Positions 16,970-27,481 are shown, counted from the first letter of the stretch. The stretch is DNA of 64,000 nucleotides from Azorhizobium caulinodans ORS 571 (GCF_000010525.1 NC_009937.1:2361501-2425500), one strand, 5' to 3'. Program-made: numbers and translations. Notes: a model not told the origin generated them from the sequence alone.

Positions 16970-18088
16970 ATGAACGATTATCGGGCGAAAACCATGCTTG
17001 CGGATGGCGGCTGTGGTGTCCTCACCATCGATCTCGGTGCCCTCGCGCGCAATTACCGCAAGCTGAAAGAGACCGCCGCGCCTGCCGCCGTCGCTGCCGT
17101 GGTGAAGGCCGATGCCTACGGGCTTGGGGCTGGGCTCGTCAGCGAGCGCCTCTATGCGGAAGGCTGCCGGCACTTCTTCGTCGCCCATTTCGTCGAGGCC
17201 GTGCGCCTGCGCCCGACCCTGCCGGTGGAAGCGACCCTTCTCGTCCTTAACGGCCTGATGCCGGGCGAGGAGGAGCACGCGGCGGACCTGGGCGTGACGC
17301 CGGTCATCAATTGCCTTGAGCAGGCGGCCGCCTGGGCGACAGAGGCGAAGGTCCGTGGGACACGCCTCAAGGCCGCGATCCAGATTGATACCGGCATGTC
17401 TCGCCTCGGTCTGTCGGAGGCGGATGTCGCGTCCTTGCGGGCGGACAGCCTGTTCGCCGAGGCGGTCGAGCCCATCCTGCTTATGAGCCATCTCGCCTGT
17501 GCCGATACGCCGGCCGCTCCGGCGAGCGCCGGCCAGCTGGCCGTCATGCAGCGTGTTGCAGCACACTTCCCCGGCCTGCCGGTGTCGCTCGCCAATTCCG
17601 GCGGCGTCTTCCTTGGCGGCGCCTTCCATTTCGCCCTCGCGCGGCCGGGCATTGCCGTTTATGGCGGCGCGCCCGTGAGCGACGTTGCCAATCCCATGGA
17701 GCCGGTGGTCCGCATCGACATCCCGGTCATCCAGGCGCGAACCGTGCCGGCGGGCACGGCGGTGGGCTATGGCGGCACCTTCGTCACCACCGGCGAGACG
17801 CGGCTCGCGACGCTGAGCGGCGGCTATGCGGACGGCATTCCACGCCATCTCAGCTCCAGCGGCGCCCTCTACTATCAGGGCGTGCGTTTGCCCATCGCCG
17901 GGCGCGTCTCCATGGACAGCCTCACTGTGGATGCCTCGGCGCTGCCGGAAGGGGGCCTCCGGCTCGGCACCATGGTCGAATTCGTCGGCCCCAGCCAATC
18001 GCTGGAACAGGTGGCCGCCGACGCCGGCACCATCTCCTACGAGATCCTGACCCGCCTCGGCCGTCGCTATCGCCGGGTCTACATCTGA
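16970..18088 (+). CDS. Alanine racemase (catabolic, DadX-like)
   Basis: A 372-residue PLP-dependent alanine racemase. The PLP lysine is in VVKADAYGLGAG (about residue 45), and the second catalytic Tyr is in VGYGGTFVT (about 264). The conserved IAGRVSMDSLTVD and C-terminal YEILTRLGRRYRRVYI are present. It interconverts L- and D-alanine in the cytoplasm. ATG 16970 gives the usual family N-terminus; an upstream start at 16907 is possible. It is 36 bases before dadA, forming the alanine-catabolic pair in which L-alanine is racemised and then oxidised. The Lrp gene downstream is the probable regulator. The 182 bases before it have an AT-rich part (16870-16900) likely to hold the promoter. Confidence 0.93.
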   Translation: MNDYRAKTMLADGGCGVLTIDLGALARNYRKLKETAAPAAVAAVVKADAYGLGAGLVSERLYAEGCRHFFVAHFVEAVRLRPTLPVEATLLVLNGLMPGEEEHAADLGVTPVINCLEQAAAWATEAKVRGTRLKAAIQIDTGMSRLGLSEADVASLRADSLFAEAVEPILLMSHLACADTPAAPASAGQLAVMQRVAAHFPGLPVSLANSGGVFLGGAFHFALARPGIAVYGGAPVSDVANPMEPVVRIDIPVIQARTVPAGTAVGYGGTFVTTGETRLATLSGGYADGIPRHLSSSGALYYQGVRLPIAGRVSMDSLTVDASALPEGGLRLGTMVEFVGPSQSLEQVAADAGTISYEILTRLGRRYRRVYI

Positions 18089-18124
18089 CTATTCCAACAA
18101 GAACAAAATCCTACAGAGGGTGAC

Positions 18125-19378
18125 ATGCGGATCATCGTTCTGGGCGCCGGCGTCATCGGCGTCACCTCCGCCTATTTCCTGGCGAAGGCCGGCCATGAGG
18201 TGACGGTGCTCGACCGGCAGGCCGGACCGGCGCTGGAAACGAGCTATGCCAATGCCGGCGAGGTGTCGCCGGGCTATTCCTCGCCTTGGGCAGCGCCGGG
18301 CATTCCCATGAAGGCCGCCAAGTGGCTGTTCATGAAGCACGCCCCGCTCATCGTCCGCCCGACGCTCGATCCGGTGACCTGGCGCTGGATGCTCCAGATG
18401 CTCGCCAACTGCACCTCGGCCCGCTATGCGGTGAACAAGGGCCGCATGGTGCGCATCGCCGAATACAGCCGCGATGTGCTCATGCAACTGCGGGCCGATA
18501 CGGGCATCCGCTATGACGAGCGCATGCAGGGCACGCTGGAAGTGTTCCGCAGCCAGAAGCAGCTCGACGGCATCGCCAAGGACATCGCCGTCCTGAAGGC
18601 GGACGGCGTGCCGTTCGAGGTTCTGGACCGCGAAGGCTGCGTGCAGGTGGAGCCGGGCCTCAAGCCCGCCGCCCACAAGATCGTCGGCGGCCTGCGCCTG
18701 CCGGGCGACGAGACCGGCGACTGCTTCCTCTTCACCAATGCCTTGGCCAAGCTCGCTGAGGGCCTGGGCGTGCGCTTCGTCTACAATGTGGACCTGAAGC
18801 GCCTGCGCCGGGATGGCGACCGCATCGCGGCCGTCGAGACCGCGCAGGGCGATTACATCGCAGACAGCTATGTGGCGGCGCTCGGCAGCTACATGCCAGG
18901 CTTCCTCGCCCCGCTCGGCCTCGACCTGCCCATCTATCCCGTGAAGGGCTATTCCATCACCGTGCCGATCCTCGACGAGGCCAAGGCACCCGTCTCCACC
19001 GTGATGGACGAATATTACAAGATCGCCATCACCCGCCTCGGCTCGCGCATCCGCGTCGGCGGCATGGCGGAGATCGCCCGCTTCAACAAGGATCTGCCGC
19101 CCGCCCGCCAGGCGACGCTCACCCTCTCGGTGGAAGACCTGTTCGGCGGCGCCGGCGACCAGAAGAAGGCGGAGTTCTGGTGCGGCCTGCGCCCCATGAC
19201 GCCGGATGGCACGCCCATCATCGGCAAGACGAAGTTCGGCAACCTGTTCCTGAACGGTGGCCACGGCACGCTCGGCTGGACCATGTCCTGCGGGTCCGCC
19301 CGTCTCCTGTCCGACATCATCTCCGGTGCCAAACCCGAAATCTCCACCGAAGGGCTGGATCTCTCCCGCTATCGCTGA
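18125..19378 (+). CDS. dadA: D-amino-acid dehydrogenase small subunit
   Basis: A 417-residue FAD enzyme of the DadA family. It opens with the dinucleotide-binding motif [20 protein letters not shown], has the DadA-typical [19 protein letters not shown] near residue 40, and ends with [18 protein letters not shown] near 377. DadA oxidises D-alanine and other D-amino acids to keto acids and passes electrons to the respiratory chain at the inner membrane. GAGGG lies before ATG 18125. It sits directly after the racemase gene. A hairpin terminator follows, and then the Lrp-type regulator. Confidence 0.95.
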   Translation: MRIIVLGAGVIGVTSAYFLAKAGHEVTVLDRQAGPALETSYANAGEVSPGYSSPWAAPGIPMKAAKWLFMKHAPLIVRPTLDPVTWRWMLQMLANCTSARYAVNKGRMVRIAEYSRDVLMQLRADTGIRYDERMQGTLEVFRSQKQLDGIAKDIAVLKADGVPFEVLDREGCVQVEPGLKPAAHKIVGGLRLPGDETGDCFLFTNALAKLAEGLGVRFVYNVDLKRLRRDGDRIAAVETAQGDYIADSYVAALGSYMPGFLAPLGLDLPIYPVKGYSITVPILDEAKAPVSTVMDEYYKIAITRLGSRIRVGGMAEIARFNKDLPPARQATLTLSVEDLFGGAGDQKKAEFWCGLRPMTPDGTPIIGKTKFGNLFLNGGHGTLGWTMSCGSARLLSDIISGAKPEISTEGLDLSRYR

Positions 19379-19427
19379 GCCGACGCCCGGGGGGCGTTTT
19401 CCGCGCGCCGCGGTTTGGCGTAAGAGG

Positions 19428-19451
19428 CAGGGCCGGCATTGTCCGGCCCTG
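19428..19451 (+). terminator. Hairpin terminator after dadA
   Basis: Nine-base perfect arms (CAGGGCCGG and its complement) around a six-base loop, followed by a pyrimidine-rich TCCTGTTCT. It lies 50 bases after the dadA stop and 34 bases before the Lrp start, so it probably separates the two transcripts partly or fully. Confidence 0.6.
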
Positions 19452-19484
19452 TCCTGTTCTGACGATGCGACACGGCTGAAGCCC

Positions 19485-19958
19485 ATGCACGAGATTGACG
19501 CGATCGACCGGAAGATCATCCGCCAGCTGCGGCTCGATGCCCGCATCTCCAATGTGGATCTCGGCAAGGTGGTGGGGCTGTCCCCGTCGGCCTGTCACCG
19601 CCGCATTGCGCTGATGGAGAAGGCCGGCATCATCACCGGCTATACGGCGCTCACCGACATGACAGCCGGCGCCCCGTCCATCGCCGTCATCATCCAGATC
19701 ACACTGGAGCGGCAGACGGAGGAATATCTGAACCGCTTCGAGCTCGCGGTGCGCAAGTTTCCCGAGATCCGCGAATGCCTGCTGATGACCGGCCTCTCGG
19801 ACTATGTGCTGCGGGTGGACGTGGAGAATGCGCTGGAGTTCGAGCGCATTCACAAGGAGATCCTGTCCGTTCTTCCCGGCGTGCTGCGCATCAATTCCAA
19901 TTTCGCCATCCGCAACGTGCTCGCCGACCGGCGGGTTGCGGCGCGGCCGGAGGATTAG
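19485..19958 (+). CDS. Lrp/AsnC family transcriptional regulator
   Basis: A 157-residue Lrp/AsnC protein. The N-terminal helix-turn-helix reads DRKIIRQLRLDARISNVDLG, then LSPSACHRRIALMEKAGII. A ligand-binding RAM domain follows (about residues 65-150), with LLMTGLSDYVLRVDVENALEFE. Such proteins respond to amino acids, and in many proteobacteria an Lrp homologue next to dadAX induces alanine catabolism with alanine as effector. Position directly downstream of alr-dadA supports that role. Its stop codon overlaps, by four bases, the convergent LysE gene. Confidence 0.93.
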   Translation: MHEIDAIDRKIIRQLRLDARISNVDLGKVVGLSPSACHRRIALMEKAGIITGYTALTDMTAGAPSIAVIIQITLERQTEEYLNRFELAVRKFPEIRECLLMTGLSDYVLRVDVENALEFERIHKEILSVLPGVLRINSNFAIRNVLADRRVAARPED

Positions 19959-20593
19959 CCCCGGCGTTCCAGCGCGAGGCGCAGGCCGAAGGCGACCAGC
20001 ACGCACCCCGTGAGCCCGTCGAGCACCCGGCGCACGGTGGGGCTCTGGAGCACGCGGGCGAAGGGACGTGTTGCGCCGACCAGCAGCGCGAACCAGCTCA
20101 TGCCCATCGCCACATGGATGGCAGCGAGGCCGAAGCTGAAGGCTACCACCGGCATGTCCGGCGGCACGAACTGGGGCAGGAACGTCACGTAGAAGATGCC
20201 GACCTTCGGATTCAGCAGATTGGTCATCAGGCCGCGCCAGAACCAGTTGCCGGCTGAGGCGTTACGGGGTACGACCACCGCCGCTCCGGCACCACCGTCG
20301 GGGCGTAGTGCTGCCAGAAGCATGCGGCCGCCGAGCCACAGCAGATACAGGCTGCCGACGACCTTGAGCACCATATAGGCGGTTTCCGACACCGCCAGCA
20401 GCGCCCCGAGGCCCAGCGAGGCGATCAGTCCCCAGAGCAGCACGCCTGACGAGACGCCCGCACCCGCCTGCAAGGCCGGGCGCGGCCCTTCCACGGCAGC
20501 GGTGCGGAGCACGAGCGCCGTGTCGAGGCCGGGCGTGATGACCAGCAGTGCGGCCGCGAGGGAAAAGGCGATCACCGCCGAAACCGGGTCCAT
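19955..20593 (-). CDS. LysE/RhtB family amino-acid exporter
   Basis: A 212-residue membrane protein of the LysE/RhtB family with about six hydrophobic segments. Family hallmarks are the N-terminal FSLAAALLVITPGLDTALVLRTA (ITPGPD-like motif), AGVSSGVLLWG, and LLNPKVGIFYVTFLPQF near residue 130. These proteins export amino acids or related amines from the cytoplasm. ATG 20593 gives the normal start (MDPVSAVIAFS). It is convergent with lrp and upstream of an unrelated flavoprotein gene. Whether Lrp controls it cannot be told. Confidence 0.92.
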   Translation of the reverse strand: MDPVSAVIAFSLAAALLVITPGLDTALVLRTAAVEGPRPALQAGAGVSSGVLLWGLIASLGLGALLAVSETAYMVLKVVGSLYLLWLGGRMLLAALRPDGGAGAAVVVPRNASAGNWFWRGLMTNLLNPKVGIFYVTFLPQFVPPDMPVVAFSFGLAAIHVAMGMSWFALLVGATRPFARVLQSPTVRRVLDGLTGCVLVAFGLRLALERRG

Positions 20594-20703
20594 GGCGCCT
20601 CCGCGCGGGGCGACGCGAAGACCTGCGGCCGCCCCCTGTTCCTCCGGCCGCTTCGGGCCGTTCGGATCTGAATAGCCGCCGGGCACGTGGATCGCCAGAG
20701 GGC

Positions 20704-21969
20704 TCAGCGCTCCAGCGCGTCCTGCAGGCGATACCAGGAGATGGCCGCCGAGGCGTAGAGCGGATGCAGGTCATGCACCGGCATGGGCCGGATGGGCGAG
20801 ACGGTGAGCGGAAGGGGAGAGGTCGCGTCCAGCAGGTGGGCGCCGATGGCGGTGCCGAGGGCGCTCGCCATGGCGACGCCCCGCCCGTTGTAGCCGAGCG
20901 CCGCGATGAGGCTAGGTGCGGGTTTGTGGACATGTGGCAGATGGTCCGGCGTCATGGCCACGCGCCCGGTCCAGTGGAAGTCGAGCGTCATGTCCCGCGT
21001 CTGCGGGAAGAAGTGATGGAGGGCCCCGATGATGCGGTGATAGTCGCCCGGCCCCGTCGGCTCGCGGAAGGTGCCGCGCCCACCCATCATCAGCCGGTTG
21101 CCGGGGCCGATGCGGAAATAATTGCCGATGCGCCGGGTATCGGAGACCACAGGTCCGTCCGGCAGGATGCGGGCCAGCATCTCGGGCGGCAGCGGCGCGG
21201 TGGCCACCTGGAAGCTGCTTGCGGGCACCATCGTCGCCCGGAGGCCGGGCCAGAGCCGATCCGTATAGCCATTGGTGGCGAGCAGCACCATCTGCGCCGC
21301 GACCGTCGCGCCATTGGCCGTGGACGCCTGCCACTGCGTGCCATTGCGCGCAAGGCGGGTCACGGGGCTCTCGCCATGGACGCGAACGCCAGCGGCCAAG
21401 GCGGCGCGGGCCAGCCCGAGGGCGTAGTTGAGAGGGTGCAGCGCGCCAGCGCGCCGGTCGATCCAGCCGCCGGCGAAGCCCTCGCTGCCGATGGCGCGGG
21501 CCATGGCGGGCGCATCGAGCCACTGGACCGGCGCGCCGCGCTTCGCCCATTGGCCCATGCGCTTTTCGATCGCCGGCAGGTGGCTGGTCTTCACGCTGGC
21601 CTGGATCCAGCCGGAGCGCCGGGCCTCGCAGGCGATGGCGTATTTCTCGATCAGGGTGAAGACCTGATCGGCGGCCTTGCCCACGAAATCCGTGGTCGCC
21701 TCGCCGAACAGGGTGTCGAGCGTATCGGGATCGTATTTCAAGCCGGGAATGACCTGCCCGCCATTGCGCCCGCTGGCGCCAAAACCCGGCGCCACCGCAT
21801 CGAGCACCACCACCGAGGCGCCGCCTTCCGCGAGCCGCAAGGCGGCGGTAAGGCCGGTGAAGCCCGCGCCCACCACCAGCACGTCGCAGCGCGCCGCGCC
21901 CGTGAGGGGCGGCGTATCCGGGGCAGGGGCGGCGGTGGCGGCCCAGATGGAGGCGGCGGAGGCTGTCAT
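20704..21969 (-). CDS. FAD-dependent amine/D-amino-acid oxidase family protein
   Basis: A 421-residue DAO-family flavoprotein. The FAD-binding motif VLVVGAGFTGLTAALRLAEGG begins near residue 29, GFGASGRNGGQVIPG lies near 61, and the C-terminal part has ALGYNGRGVAMASALG. The closest general type is the glycine/D-amino acid or gamma-glutamylputrescine oxidoreductase group (PuuB/OrdL-like), which oxidises secondary or primary amines. It is the last gene downstream of an amino-acid ABC importer (25 bases after the ATPase stop), implying that it acts on the imported compound. In-frame ATGs at 21969 and 21975 are both usable. The substrate is unknown. Confidence 0.87.
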   Translation of the reverse strand: MTASAASIWAATAAPAPDTPPLTGAARCDVLVVGAGFTGLTAALRLAEGGASVVVLDAVAPGFGASGRNGGQVIPGLKYDPDTLDTLFGEATTDFVGKAADQVFTLIEKYAIACEARRSGWIQASVKTSHLPAIEKRMGQWAKRGAPVQWLDAPAMARAIGSEGFAGGWIDRRAGALHPLNYALGLARAALAAGVRVHGESPVTRLARNGTQWQASTANGATVAAQMVLLATNGYTDRLWPGLRATMVPASSFQVATAPLPPEMLARILPDGPVVSDTRRIGNYFRIGPGNRLMMGGRGTFREPTGPGDYHRIIGALHHFFPQTRDMTLDFHWTGRVAMTPDHLPHVHKPAPSLIAALGYNGRGVAMASALGTAIGAHLLDATSPLPLTVSPIRPMPVHDLHPLYASAAISWYRLQDALER

Positions 21970-21993
21970 GGGCATATGTCCGAAGCGGCCGGG

Positions 21994-22721
<728 letters not shown>

Positions 22722-22725
<4 letters not shown>

Positions 22726-23378
22726 CGGGCTTTCCCCAGGCGCAGTTCGAGCTGGCGCATCACGATGTTCAGCGGCACCGTGAGGCACAGATAGAGCAGG
22801 GCCACCAGCGTGAAGATGGTCATGTTGTTGAAGGTGGAGGACGCCAGCATCTTGCCCTGCATGGTCAGCTCGGCCACCGAGATCACCGAGACCTGCGAGG
22901 AATCCTTCAGCAGCATGACGATGTTGTTGCCATAGGGCGGCAGCACGATCTTGAAGGCCTGCGGCAGGATCACCCGGCGCATCATGAGCGGGCGCTTCAT
23001 GCCGATGGACTTGGCCGCTTCCACTTGCCCCCGGTCGACCGCCTCGATCCCGGCACGGAAGGTTTCGCCGATATAGCAGGAATAGGTGAGGGCGAGACCG
23101 ATGACGCCGGCCTGGAAGGCGGAGAGATCGATGCCGAAGTCCGGCATGACGAAATAGATGTAGAACAGGATGACGAGGATCGGCACGCCGCGCACCAGTT
23201 CCACGAACACCCGCGTGGGGGCGGCAAGCATCGGCACGCCGGAGGTGCGCAGCAGCGCCCAGACGAGACCGAGGGCGGTGGACAGGCACAGCGCCAGCGT
23301 CGTGACGGCGATGGTCAGCCACAGCCCCTTGATGAGGATGGGCAGATATTCGGAGGATTGGGTGAGAAAGGCGGACAT
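22722..23378 (-). CDS. Amino-acid ABC transporter permease
   Basis: A 218-residue HisM/GlnP-type permease with about five hydrophobic segments. The family signature is visible: [19 protein letters not shown] near the middle and the EAA loop [25 protein letters not shown] about residues 125-150. It is translationally coupled to the ATPase gene. ATG 23378 is used; ATG 23399 is an alternative. Between it and the binding-protein gene (111 bases) lies a short perfect hairpin at 23405-23422 that may protect or attenuate the message. Confidence 0.92.
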
Positions 23379-23404
23379 GCGTGCCCCATGGCGGGCCAAC
23401 GGAT

Positions 23405-23422
23405 GCGACGGCGGGCCGTCGC
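23405..23422 (-). repeat. Intercistronic hairpin in amino-acid ABC operon
   Basis: GCGACGGC at 23405-23412 and its complement GCCGTCGC at 23415-23422 flank two bases. It lies between the binding-protein and permease genes, where such structures often raise the relative level of the binding protein. No T run is present. Confidence 0.35.
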
Positions 23423-23489
23423 GGCACCTGTACTTGCCGGCGCGATGGGCCGGGGAACGGACGGCGCGGCGCGCCGCCCGCGTTGTCGA

Positions 23490-24233
23490 TCAGAGGCCGT
23501 AGGCGGCGAAGATCTTGTCCAGCTCGCCGCTCGCCTTGAGCTTGAGGATGGCGGCATTGACCTTGGTCAGCAGGGCCGGATTGTCCTTGGCGATGGCGAG
23601 GGCGACCTGGCCTTCCTTGAGAGGCTTGTAGCCTTTCACGAGCCGCACGCCGAGGCCGGGGTTCTTGGCGATCTGGTAGGCGATGATCGGCTGATCGCCA
23701 AAGCCCGCCTTGATGCGGCCGAGCTTCACGTCGCGCATGATGTCGGCGATGCTCTCGTAGAGCTTCACTTCGCTGAAGATGTTCAGGGCCTTTAGGCTGT
23801 CGGCGAAGGTGGTGCCCACCTGCGCGCCCACCACCTGGCCCTTGAGGTCGTCGAGCGTGACATCCTTGGCGTCGGCGGCCACGAACATGGCGTCGCCATA
23901 GGTATAGACCGGTTCGCTGAAATCCACGACCTTGCGGCGCTCGTCGGTGGCAAGCATGCCGGCGGAGATGACGTCGATCTTGTGGGTGCTGAGCGAGGGC
24001 ACCAGCGCCGAGAAGGCGGTCAGCTCGAAGGTGGGCTTCAGGCCGACTTCGGTCGCGATCGCCTTGGCGAGGTCCACCATGGCGCCGGTGGGCTGCTGGG
24101 TGGTGGTGTCCACGAAGGTGAAGGGAACGCCGGTGGTGGTGACGCCCACCTTGAAGCTCTCCTGCGCCATCACGGGTGCGGAGAAGCCCACTGCGATGCC
24201 GACCGCCAGAGCGGCGAGAGATTTCAGAAACAT
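23490..24233 (-). CDS. Amino-acid ABC transporter substrate-binding protein
   Basis: A 247-residue periplasmic binding protein of family 3. The signal peptide [19 protein letters not shown] is followed by [19 protein letters not shown]. The family 3 blocks [45 protein letters not shown] (split across residues 95-122) and [13 protein letters not shown] are visible. AGGAG lies upstream of ATG 24233. It is the first gene of the importer operon and faces the XRE-cupin regulator gene across about 280 bases. The ligand is likely an amino acid or a related amine, given the downstream flavoprotein. Confidence 0.93.
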   Translation of the reverse strand: MFLKSLAALAVGIAVGFSAPVMAQESFKVGVTTTGVPFTFVDTTTQQPTGAMVDLAKAIATEVGLKPTFELTAFSALVPSLSTHKIDVISAGMLATDERRKVVDFSEPVYTYGDAMFVAADAKDVTLDDLKGQVVGAQVGTTFADSLKALNIFSEVKLYESIADIMRDVKLGRIKAGFGDQPIIAYQIAKNPGLGVRLVKGYKPLKEGQVALAIAKDNPALLTKVNAAILKLKASGELDKIFAAYGL

Positions 24234-24410
24234 GCTGTCTCCTGTTCCGCGCTCTGGCATCCGGGCGCGCGCAAGCGCTCGCCGTCCGGCGCGTGTTGGT
24301 TCCGCCTCGAAGGATCGGCAGCAGGAAAGGGCTGCCTTGGCCGGTCCGCATCGGAACCGCCGCAGCCACTATAAGCCAACCCTGCACCTCGGCAATGGGC
24401 GCAGGTTGCA

Positions 24411-24432
24411 AAATTTCACTTTTATGAAAATT
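24411..24432. promoter_or_regulatory. AT-rich dyad between amino-acid transporter and XRE-cupin genes
   Basis: AAATTTCA (24411-24418) and TGAAAATT (24425-24432) are near-perfect inverted repeats (7 of 8) around six bases, within an AT-rich patch in a GC-rich region. It lies in the 281-base divergent interval 24234-24514, the natural place for the XRE regulator to bind. The rest of that interval shows no gene or other clear structure. Confidence 0.35.
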
Positions 24433-24514
24433 GGAACTGTGCGACGTCTTTCGTAATTCGATGAACTCTGTGATGGGCCATCGGAAATCGTTTCATTCAG
24501 GGATCGTTTTCACG

Positions 24515-25126
24515 ATGGTGAAGGGGCGGGCCGAAGTGGCGTCAACCGAGGACGAGGCGGCGAGCGAGCATGATCGTGCCTTCGGGTCCAGCATCCGCGA
24601 GGCGCGGCTCGCGCGCGGGCTTTCGCTCCAGCGCGTGGCGGATGCGGCCGGTCTTTCGGTGGGGTTGCTCAGCCAGGTGGAGCGCGGGATTTCCTCGCCC
24701 TCCGTGCGCGTGCTGCGGGCGATCTGCGGTGCCCTTGGAGTCACCGTGCAATCGCTGTTCGGGGAGGACGGGGCTCCGCTCTCCGAGAGCCGCCATGTGA
24801 TGCGGCCTTACCAACGCCGGCGGCTCGATCTCGGAGCCAAGGGCATCGTGAAGGAATTCCTCAGCCGCAGCGATCTCAGCACGCTGCAGATCATGGAAAT
24901 CATCCTCGCGCCCGGCGGCAGTTCCGGCGAGGAGGCCTATAACCACATTGGCGAGGAAGGCGGCGTGGTGGTGGAAGGCGCGATGGAACTCGTCATCGAC
25001 GGCACCGTGCACCGCCTCATGCAGGGGGATTCCTTCGCCTTCGAGAGCGCCCTGCCGCACAAGTTCCGCAACCTCTCGGAGGGCGTCACCCGCGTGCTCT
25101 GGATCACCACGCCGCCGGTGTGGTGA
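24515..25126 (+). CDS. XRE family regulator with cupin domain
   Basis: A 203-residue regulator: the helix-turn-helix (residues about 25-80) contains IREARLARGLSLQRVADAAG and LSVGLLSQVERGISSPSV. A cupin_2 domain follows (about 125-200), with HIGEEGGVVVEGAMELVIDG and PHKFRNLSEGVTRVLW. This layout is that of PuuR-like repressors, which sense amines or amino acids through the cupin. ATG 24515 gives the usual size and has AGGGA ten bases upstream; earlier in-frame ATGs (24461, 24473) are possible. It is divergent from the amino-acid ABC/flavoprotein operon, its probable target. Confidence 0.9.
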   Translation: MVKGRAEVASTEDEAASEHDRAFGSSIREARLARGLSLQRVADAAGLSVGLLSQVERGISSPSVRVLRAICGALGVTVQSLFGEDGAPLSESRHVMRPYQRRRLDLGAKGIVKEFLSRSDLSTLQIMEIILAPGGSSGEEAYNHIGEEGGVVVEGAMELVIDGTVHRLMQGDSFAFESALPHKFRNLSEGVTRVLWITTPPVW

Positions 25127-25142
25127 GGCCGGCGGCGCCCGC

Positions 25143-26276
25143 TCAGGACAGTCGGGCCATCAGGCCGGCGATGAGGCGGCCCCGCTCGGCCAAGGTGTCG
25201 ATGCGGATGTGCTCGTTGAGCGTGTGATAGTCGCCGCCGCAGGGCCCGAGGCTGTCCAGCGTCGGGATGCCGAGCGCTCCCGTGAAATTGCCGTCCGAGC
25301 CGCCGGGCGAGGAGCGGTGGGGCAGATCGAAGCCGAGTTCTCCGGCGATGGATTTCGCGAGGGCGTGGAGCGCCATGGAGCCCGCGTTCGGCTCCCACAC
25401 GGGGCGCACCACGCTGGTCTTCACCTCAAAGCCGGTGCCGTCCTCCCGCCGCTCGTTGAGGGCCAGGATGCGGGTGGTGCCGCGGTCGAGGTCCTCCTGC
25501 CGCTTGGCCATGCTCAGCGCTTCGCCGCTGCAGGTCGTGGCAACGCAGTTCACCCACTGCCCGCCATGGACGACGCCGACCGAAAAGGTGCAGTCGTCCG
25601 AGGTCATATCCTCGATTTCGGGAATGCGTCGCGCCATCTCCCGTATGGCGGAACGCCCTTCCTTCAGCGTTGCGCCGGCATGGCTCGCCCGGCCGTAAGC
25701 GGTGAGCTTGTAGCGGGCGATGGCATAGCGTCCCGTGGTCACGCCCTTGTCGGCAAGGCCGGGCTCGGGCACCAGCACATATTTGTGCGTCTTCGCTTCC
25801 TCTTCGATGAGGGTGCGGGTGCCGGGGCTGCCGATCTCCTCGTCGCTGGTGAAGAGGAAGGTGATGGGCAGCGGCGTCTCGATGCCGGCTCGCGTGAGCT
25901 GGATCAGCGCCTCCAGCGCGGTGAAGGTGCCGCCCTTCATGTCCAGCAGGCCCGGCCCCCAGCACAGGTTGCCCTCCTGCCGGAAGGCGAGCTTTTCCAG
26001 CGTGCCGATGGGATGCACGGTGTCGAAATGGCCCATCACAAGGATGCCGGGCGTGCCGGCATCCCTGTGCGGAAAGCGTATGCGGGCGCAGTCCCCGAGC
26101 CCGTCCGGCCCGGGGATATGGTCGACCTGTCCGCCTGCCGCCGCCGCGTCGCGCGCGGCCAGCGCCACGGCGCGCGAGACGGCCGCCGGGTCATAGGTAG
26201 GGCTCTCGCACTCGATCCAGGGGCGCAGGCGCGCCAGCATGGATGTCGTGTCGAACGGCAGGGCAGAGAGGTCCAT
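25143..26276 (-). CDS. M20 family metallopeptidase (glutamate carboxypeptidase-like)
   Basis: A 377-residue M20 zinc peptidase of the CPG2/ArgE type. The metal-ligand motifs are visible in order: GHFDTVHP (His, Asp), GPGLLDMKGG (bridging Asp), TSDEEIGSPG (catalytic and ligand Glu), and SPGGSDGNFT near the C-terminus. These enzymes remove a C-terminal amino acid from small peptides or N-acyl amino acids in the cytoplasm. It is the last gene of the glycine-riboswitch operon, 8 bases after the second M20 gene, so it probably helps degrade the peptide brought in by that operon's ABC transporter. The exact substrate is not known. Confidence 0.91.
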   Translation of the reverse strand: MDLSALPFDTTSMLARLRPWIECESPTYDPAAVSRAVALAARDAAAAGGQVDHIPGPDGLGDCARIRFPHRDAGTPGILVMGHFDTVHPIGTLEKLAFRQEGNLCWGPGLLDMKGGTFTALEALIQLTRAGIETPLPITFLFTSDEEIGSPGTRTLIEEEAKTHKYVLVPEPGLADKGVTTGRYAIARYKLTAYGRASHAGATLKEGRSAIREMARRIPEIEDMTSDDCTFSVGVVHGGQWVNCVATTCSGEALSMAKRQEDLDRGTTRILALNERREDGTGFEVKTSVVRPVWEPNAGSMALHALAKSIAGELGFDLPHRSSPGGSDGNFTGALGIPTLDSLGPCGGDYHTLNEHIRIDTLAERGRLIAGLMARLS

Positions 26277-26284
26277 GGCGTGCC

Positions 26285-27448
26285 TCAGGCCGCCGCGAGG
26301 CGGTCGGTGGCGACCGTCGCCAGCAGGCTGGAGCCGATGGGCAGGATGGCCTCGTCCAGGACGAAGCCAGGATTGTGCACCGGCACGTCGCCACCATGGC
26401 CGACCCAGAAATAGGCACCGGGGACAGCCCGCAGCATATCGGCGAAGTCCTCGCTGCCCATGATCGGGGCCACGTCGGTGAGCAGGTTCTCGGCACCGAC
26501 GATCTTGGCGATGCTCTTGGCGGCGGCGTCGCTCTGGGCCTCGTGATTCACCAGCACGTCGAAGATGGAGCGGATCTCCACGTCGATCTCCATCTCGAAG
26601 GTGGCGGCGATGCCGGCGGCGACGGTGCGCATGCGCTGGCGCATGAGTTCGCCGGTGGCCGCATCGAAGAAGCGGGTGGTGCCGCCGAGCGTCGCTTCCT
26701 GGGGAATGACGTTATAGGCCGAACCGGAATGGATCTTGGTCACCGACAGCACGGCGGCGTGCTGGGGATCGGCATTTCGGCTGACGATGGATTGCAGCGC
26801 CTGCACCAAAGCGGTCGCGGCGATCACCGGGTCGCGGGAGACCTCCGGGCGCGCGCCATGGGAGCCGCGGCCCGTGATCTTGATGTCGAAGAAGTCGGCC
26901 CCGGCCTGGGCCGGGCCGGCGAAGATGCGCACCTTGCCGGCCTCGATGTTCGGCGCATTGTGCAGGCCATAGACTTCATCACAGGGGAAGCGCTCGAACA
27001 GCTTGTCAGCCAGCATGGCGCGGGCGCCGCCGAGACCCTCCTCGGCCGGCTGGAAGATGAAATGGACGGTGCCGGCAAAGTCGTTGTTGCTGGCAAGATA
27101 GCGGGCTGCGCCCAGCAGCATGGTGGTGTGGCCGTCATGGCCGCAGCCGTGGAATTTGCCGGGATATTTGGAGGAGAAAGGCAGGTTGGTCGCTTCGTCC
27201 ATGGGCAGGGCGTCCATGTCGGCGCGCAGGCCGATGCGACGGCCCGGACCCTTGGCGCCGTGCAGCACGCCGACGACGCCGGTCTTGCCGATGCCACGAT
27301 GCACCTCGACGCCCCAGGAGGCGAGCTTCTCGGCCACCAGCGCGGAGGTGCGCACTTCCTCGAAGCCGATTTCCGGATGGGCATGGATGTCGCGGCGGAT
27401 GGCGACGAGATCGTCGGCGAAAGCTTCGATTTCGGGCAATGCAGGCAT
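26285..27448 (-). CDS. M20 family amidohydrolase (hippurate hydrolase/AbgB-like)
   Basis: A 387-residue M20D amidohydrolase. It has LRADMDALPMDEATNLPFSS and HGCGHDGHTTMLLGAA (metal ligands) near residues 80-120, FIFQPAEEGLGGARAM near 140 (catalytic Glu pair), and a C-terminal GSEDFADML. Members cleave N-acyl amino acids such as hippurate (benzoylglycine), indole-acetyl conjugates or aminobenzoyl-glutamate. Because its operon sits under a glycine riboswitch, an N-acylglycine or glycine-containing peptide is an attractive substrate, but that is inference. It is flanked on both sides by other peptidase genes with short gaps. Confidence 0.92.
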   Translation of the reverse strand: MPALPEIEAFADDLVAIRRDIHAHPEIGFEEVRTSALVAEKLASWGVEVHRGIGKTGVVGVLHGAKGPGRRIGLRADMDALPMDEATNLPFSSKYPGKFHGCGHDGHTTMLLGAARYLASNNDFAGTVHFIFQPAEEGLGGARAMLADKLFERFPCDEVYGLHNAPNIEAGKVRIFAGPAQAGADFFDIKITGRGSHGARPEVSRDPVIAATALVQALQSIVSRNADPQHAAVLSVTKIHSGSAYNVIPQEATLGGTTRFFDAATGELMRQRMRTVAAGIAATFEMEIDVEIRSIFDVLVNHEAQSDAAAKSIAKIVGAENLLTDVAPIMGSEDFADMLRAVPGAYFWVGHGGDVPVHNPGFVLDEAILPIGSSLLATVATDRLAAA

Positions 27449-27481
27449 GGGTCCGTCTCAGGTCAGCTTTGGGGGAGAAGG